A stretch of DNA of 9,256 nucleotides from an uncultured Chlorobiota bacterium (GTDB lineage: Bacteria > Bacteroidota > Bacteroidia > Bacteroidales > JAADGE01): contig CAMZKI010000037.1 of the NCBI GenBank assembly GCA_947311125.1, forward strand, positions 1 to 9,256, read 5' to 3'. The translations under genes and the position numbers were made by a program. The notes below the pieces were generated by a model. That model did not search any database. It had not been told where the DNA came from and saw only the letters and a list, made by a program, of their open reading frames with translations. Shown one piece after another: positions 6,587 through 9,256 of the stretch; within the stretch, counting starts at the first letter, position 1; each line of letters opens with the position of its first letter.

Positions 6587-7315
6587 TTATTCAAAATGGA
6601 ATGAAAGCATAAATATTTTTGATTTCAAATATTTCATTGCTCCCGTATATTCGGTATTATCAGGAACAGCCATATTGTTAAATCCTATTCCCATTTTCAA
6701 TTCGGGCGAAAACTTAAAATAAGGCAGGTAAAAGTCTATTCCGGCTCCTATTTCTCCGTAAACATCGGGCTGTTCAAGTCGTATCATAGGCATAGCCTCT
6801 TCCGGAATTTTTTTCTTTGCCGCTAAGTCTAATGTAGGGTCAATTCCGGCTATAACATACCACCTGTAATTGTTCAGCCTTTCTGCTTTATATTTCAGAA
6901 GCAGGGGTATACTTAAAAATGTTGAGGATAATTTCATTACGTGAGTATCAAAATATTCTTCGCCGTATTGATTTTCTTTCAGAACGGTATAGTGTAAATC
7001 TCTTTGTATAAATGTAAGATTAAGCAATAGCCTAAGGTCAAAATATTTTCCGAGACGCAGATTCGAAATCGGACCGAGATGAAACCCCGGCTGCTGATAG
7101 TTCTCAATACCGTAAACTTCTTTTATTTGTGTTGTATCAAAAAAGTTGTCGGAGTTGCGAATATAAAAATCTGATGTATTTAATCCGACAGTAAATCCGA
7201 AATGTATTTTTTTTTGATCATAGAATCTCAAATTTCTGACCTTGTCAAATTTTTGGGCAGACAAGGCATTGTAAAAGAACAGGAATAAGAATAATGTTAC
7301 AATATATTTTTTCAT
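6587..7315 (-). CDS. porT: PorT-family type IX secretion system outer membrane protein
   Basis: This 242-residue outer membrane beta-barrel protein is of the PorT/SprT type. In Porphyromonas gingivalis and Flavobacterium, PorT is needed for type IX secretion and its apparatus. The signal peptide ends LSA before Gln21. Right after it comes the family's recognisable start, residues 26-45: the VRNLRFYDQKK segment leading to IHFGFTVGLNTSDF. Later come HLGPISNLRLGKYFDLR, a typical strand hairpin, the LSIPLLLKYK strand, and WYVIAGIDPTLDL. The protein ends in a strand, FMLSFHFE. Short hydrophobic beta strands alternating with polar turns suggest about eight strands. The gene has its own -7 box 65 nt upstream and is followed by a terminator hairpin, so it may be a single-gene unit. 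No other type IX gene is in the window. A generic PorT-family (OmpW-like) barrel is the alternative, but the N-terminal motif favours true PorT. Confidence 0.82.
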   Translation of the reverse strand: MKKYIVTLFLFLFFYNALSAQKFDKVRNLRFYDQKKIHFGFTVGLNTSDFYIRNSDNFFDTTQIKEVYGIENYQQPGFHLGPISNLRLGKYFDLRLLLNLTFIQRDLHYTVLKENQYGEEYFDTHVMKLSSTFLSIPLLLKYKAERLNNYRWYVIAGIDPTLDLAAKKKIPEEAMPMIRLEQPDVYGEIGAGIDFYLPYFKFSPELKMGIGFNNMAVPDNTEYTGAMKYLKSKIFMLSFHFE

Positions 7316-7380
7316 GTTTTTATGTGAATATTTTATAAACTTAATATTTAATAAAAAATTGTAATTTAAACGATAAATAT

Positions 7381-7388
7381 CAAATGTA
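7381..7388 (-). promoter_or_regulatory. -7 promoter box for porT
   Basis: The minus strand reads TACATTTG, identical to the box before the lipoprotein gene and an exact TAnnTTTG match. It sits in the 106-bp gap between the peptidase stop and porT, 65 nt before the porT start. That predicts a leader of roughly 60 nt, longer than for the other genes here. No -33 element is evident. Confidence 0.4.
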
Positions 7389-7421
7389 TCTTACGGTAAT
7401 GTCATTTTTGTTTTAGTGCAT

Positions 7422-9119
7422 TCATAGTTTTTCCAATTCTTCTTTTACAAAAGCCATTAGTTCCGCTATATATTCTTTACTGAAATTAAATTCTGTTCCT
7501 GCTGTTTTATATATTTCCGGAATAGGTTTAGAGTAGCCGAGTTTCAGAGCGTTTTCGTAATCATCAAGTGCTTTTTGCGGATTTTTTTTGAAGTTTCGCC
7601 ATATTGCAATTGCTCCGAGTTGTGCTATTCCGTATTCTATATAATAAAACGGCACTTCAAAAATATGCATCTGTTTTTGCCACATTATCGAAAAATAATT
7701 TTCATAATCAGACCAATCTACAATTGAACTTCCGAATTCTTTTGCTGTTTGTATCCATAACTCTTTACGTTCTTCGGGTGTATGCTGCGGTGTTAGATAT
7801 AAAAGATGCTGAAATTTGTCAATTGTTGCTATCCACGGAAGAACATTTATAATTCCTTCGAGATGAGTTCGTTTTGCTCTTTTTAAGTCGTCTTCATTAT
7901 CATAAAAAACATCCCAGTATTCAGATGAGATAAGCTCCATAGACATTGAAGCAAGTTCTGCAACTTCTGAAGGCAGCTCTTTAAAGTCAACAAGTTCAAG
8001 ATTACTGCTTAGAAAGGAGTGTATTGCATGCCCGCCTTCGTGCATCATAGTTTCCAAATCTCGTTGGTTTCCGGTAGCATTCATAAAAATAAAAGGAATA
8101 TTACTTTCGTAAAGCGGATAATTGTAGCCTCCGGGGGCTTTTCCTTTTCGGGATTCCAGATCGAGATAAGAATTTTCTTTCATTATTTTAAGATATTCTC
8201 CGTATTGAGGACGAACTTTTGTGAATACTTGTATAGCTTTATCAATTAATTCATTACCGTCATTAAAAGGTTTCAGAGCCGGTTTTAAATCCGGATCTGC
8301 GGAAGTGTCGTAAGGCATCAGCCTGTTATAAGCAAATTTTTCTTTTTTTCTTATGTCAATTTCGTTTACAAGAGGTAAAACAGTTTCTTTAACAGAATTA
8401 TGGAAAGAAATTACATCATCAACAGAGTAATCGAAACGCTTTAATGCTTTGTGCATATAATCTCGGTAATTATCAAAACCTGCATTTTCGGCAACTTTTT
8501 GCCTTTTTTCGATTAGGTCAGACAGTAAATTATTAAGTTTTTCGGCATCTTTTGCTCTTCGCTCATAAATAAGTTCAAACACTGTTTTACGAACTTCTCT
8601 GTCCGTGCTTTTAAGAAAATTTCCGGCTTTTTGCAATGTCATTTCTTCACCTTTGTAAGTGATTGTCATAGCACCTGAAATTACGCCGAACTCTCTTTCT
8701 TTTTGTTGCAGTTCCGAGAATAGCGGTATATTTTTTTTTCTGAATAATTCTTTTGCTGCTTTCACTTTTTTTATTGCCGTATCGTATTTTTCGGCATCTA
8801 AATCACTCAAAAACGGACTTTCTAATAATTTTTTATCAAAAATATCAGAATATTCCGAAACTGTCGGCTCAATTTCTTTAACAAAAAAATTAAAATCTTC
8901 AGATAATTTTTCACTTTCTGTATTACAGGTCATTTTAATATACCTCCAAGCCATATCTTCTTCTAAAAAGGCTTCTGTCTCACTTTTGTCAGCCCACCAG
9001 CTTATTAAACTTTCCGTAGAATCAATTTTTCTGTCTTTTAAATCATTTAAAAAAACTAAGATGTCTTCTTTATTTTTTATTTTAAAATCTTGAGGTATAA
9101 AATTTCTTTTAATTTTCAT
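7422..9119 (-). CDS. M3-family oligoendopeptidase (PepF-like zinc metallopeptidase)
   Basis: This 565-residue cytoplasmic zinc peptidase is predicted to cut short peptides during protein turnover. The helical N-terminal half holds the family's EDMAWRYIKMTC segment (about 54-65) and NFFVKEIEP. The catalytic core holds HEGGHAIHSF, with zinc ligands His360 and His364 and catalytic Glu361. The third ligand is probably Glu388 in VAELASMSMEL, 24 residues on, as in thimet-type M3 enzymes. Downstream, FYYIEYGIAQLGA (491-503) supplies the tyrosines that normally stabilise the transition state. Length is normal for the Bacteroidetes M3 oligoendopeptidases. There is no signal peptide. The start at 9119 is preceded by an A-rich leader and a -7 box 24 nt upstream. 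The stop lies 106 bp before porT. No clear terminator follows, so some read-through into porT is possible. All key residues are present. Confidence 0.92.
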   Translation of the reverse strand: MKIKRNFIPQDFKIKNKEDILVFLNDLKDRKIDSTESLISWWADKSETEAFLEEDMAWRYIKMTCNTESEKLSEDFNFFVKEIEPTVSEYSDIFDKKLLESPFLSDLDAEKYDTAIKKVKAAKELFRKKNIPLFSELQQKEREFGVISGAMTITYKGEEMTLQKAGNFLKSTDREVRKTVFELIYERRAKDAEKLNNLLSDLIEKRQKVAENAGFDNYRDYMHKALKRFDYSVDDVISFHNSVKETVLPLVNEIDIRKKEKFAYNRLMPYDTSADPDLKPALKPFNDGNELIDKAIQVFTKVRPQYGEYLKIMKENSYLDLESRKGKAPGGYNYPLYESNIPFIFMNATGNQRDLETMMHEGGHAIHSFLSSNLELVDFKELPSEVAELASMSMELISSEYWDVFYDNEDDLKRAKRTHLEGIINVLPWIATIDKFQHLLYLTPQHTPEERKELWIQTAKEFGSSIVDWSDYENYFSIMWQKQMHIFEVPFYYIEYGIAQLGAIAIWRNFKKNPQKALDDYENALKLGYSKPIPEIYKTAGTEFNFSKEYIAELMAFVKEELEKL

Positions 9120-9143
9120 CGTTCTTATTTAATATTAATTTCA

Positions 9144-9151
9144 CAAAATTA
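9144..9151 (-). promoter_or_regulatory. -7 promoter box for the M3 peptidase gene
   Basis: The minus strand reads TAATTTTG, an exact TAnnTTTG match, 24 nt before the start codon at 9119. At a 20-nt spacer the -33 position reads TTTT, one base off TTTG. The 102-bp gap 9120-9221 is a divergent promoter region shared with the exported-protein gene at the window edge. Confidence 0.45.
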
Positions 9152-9178
9152 AATAACAAGTTCGGATATAAAAAAGTT

Positions 9179-9186
9179 TATATTTG
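9179..9186 (+). promoter_or_regulatory. -7 promoter box for the gene at the window edge
   Basis: TATATTTG matches TAnnTTTG exactly and ends 35 nt before the ATG at 9222. No -33 TTTG is found at 20-nt spacing. It overlaps by two bases a perfect palindrome that would cover the transcription start. Confidence 0.42.
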
Positions 9187-9199
9187 CATAGCCTATGCA
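9185..9199 (+). repeat. Perfect 7-1-7 inverted repeat, possible operator
   Basis: TGCATAG, a single C, then CTATGCA form a perfect palindrome of 15 nt. It starts at the last two bases of the putative -7 box and spans the expected transcription start of the downstream gene. A site like this suits a dimeric repressor. The one-base spacer rules out a stable RNA hairpin of full length. Binding is inference only. Confidence 0.4.
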
Positions 9200-9221
9200 C
9201 TGAACTATTTATAATCAAAGT

Positions 9222-9256
9222 ATGAAGAATTTTTTATTTCTTATTTTTATACTGTG
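9222..9256 (+). CDS. Start of an exported protein, truncated by the window edge
   Basis: Eleven complete codons are visible, reading MKNFLFLIFIL. This is a basic start followed by a hydrophobic core, as in a signal peptide. The family cannot be told. Support comes from the signal-peptide pattern, the divergent layout and the -7 box upstream. A chance ATG in AT-rich DNA remains possible. Confidence 0.5.
   Translation, partial: MKNFLFLIFIL

Noticed and set aside
6520..6594. 25-residue N-terminal extension of the dehydrogenase from an ATG at 6594
   Set aside because: It would overlap the porT stop and translate through the hairpin and promoter box; the family normally begins near the internal Met.
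7316..7421. Search for a terminator after the M3 peptidase gene
   Set aside because: Only a TTAC-C-GTAA match with an unworkably small loop was seen; no T-run follows.
7604..9093. Three plus-strand open frames opposite the M3 peptidase gene (7604-7852, 8019-8249, 8659-9093)
   Set aside because: All are complementary-strand shadows of a complete peptidase with intact catalytic motifs.

Overview
The window reads as a chromosomal segment of a Bacteroidota (Bacteroidetes) bacterium. It is AT-rich. Start codons sit behind A-rich leaders without clear Shine-Dalgarno sequences. Exact copies of the Bacteroidetes -7 promoter box TAnnTTTG recur 22 to 65 nt before start codons. All four predicted signal peptidase I substrates would be cut just before a glutamine (the Bacteroidetes 'Q-rule'). 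A PorT homologue, a component of the type IX secretion system found only in this phylum, is present. I see no mobile element, CRISPR array, tRNA or rRNA.

Layout. 30-1199 (+) is an OmpA-type envelope protein, closed by a strong intrinsic terminator. 1311-2093 (+) is a secreted DUF3108 protein. It overlaps by 11 bp at its 3' end with a small lipocalin-like lipoprotein, 2083-2481 (-). A 99-bp divergent promoter region follows. Then come a cytoplasmic coiled-coil protein of unknown function (2581-3279, +) and, overlapping it by 14 bp, a TamA/BamA-like Omp85 barrel protein (3266-4972, +). Only 5 bp separate that from the convergent end of a COG2509-type FAD-dependent dehydrogenase (4978-6519, -). 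Further upstream on the same strand are porT (6587-7315, -) and an M3-family oligoendopeptidase (7422-9119, -). The window ends in the first 11 codons of a further exported protein (9222 onward, +), divergent from the peptidase.

How the genes relate. Six of the eight complete or near-complete genes, plus the partial one, encode envelope or exported proteins: a cell-wall anchor, a periplasmic DUF3108 protein, a lipoprotein, an Omp85 assembly or translocation barrel, PorT, and the edge gene. The cytoplasmic proteins are the dehydrogenase, the oligopeptidase and the coiled-coil protein. This looks like core-genome envelope housekeeping and not an accessory island. No complete new system is evident.

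The most interesting local signals are regulatory. A perfect terminator-like hairpin lies inside the signal-peptide codons of the Omp85 gene, at the usual distance after the upstream stop codon. A terminator hairpin carries a promoter box in its stem, in front of the dehydrogenase. A perfect 7-1-7 palindrome overlaps the putative promoter of the edge gene. Two otherwise conserved residues also appear substituted: OmpA-domain Asp to Asn, and the Omp85 loop-6 Arg to Lys.
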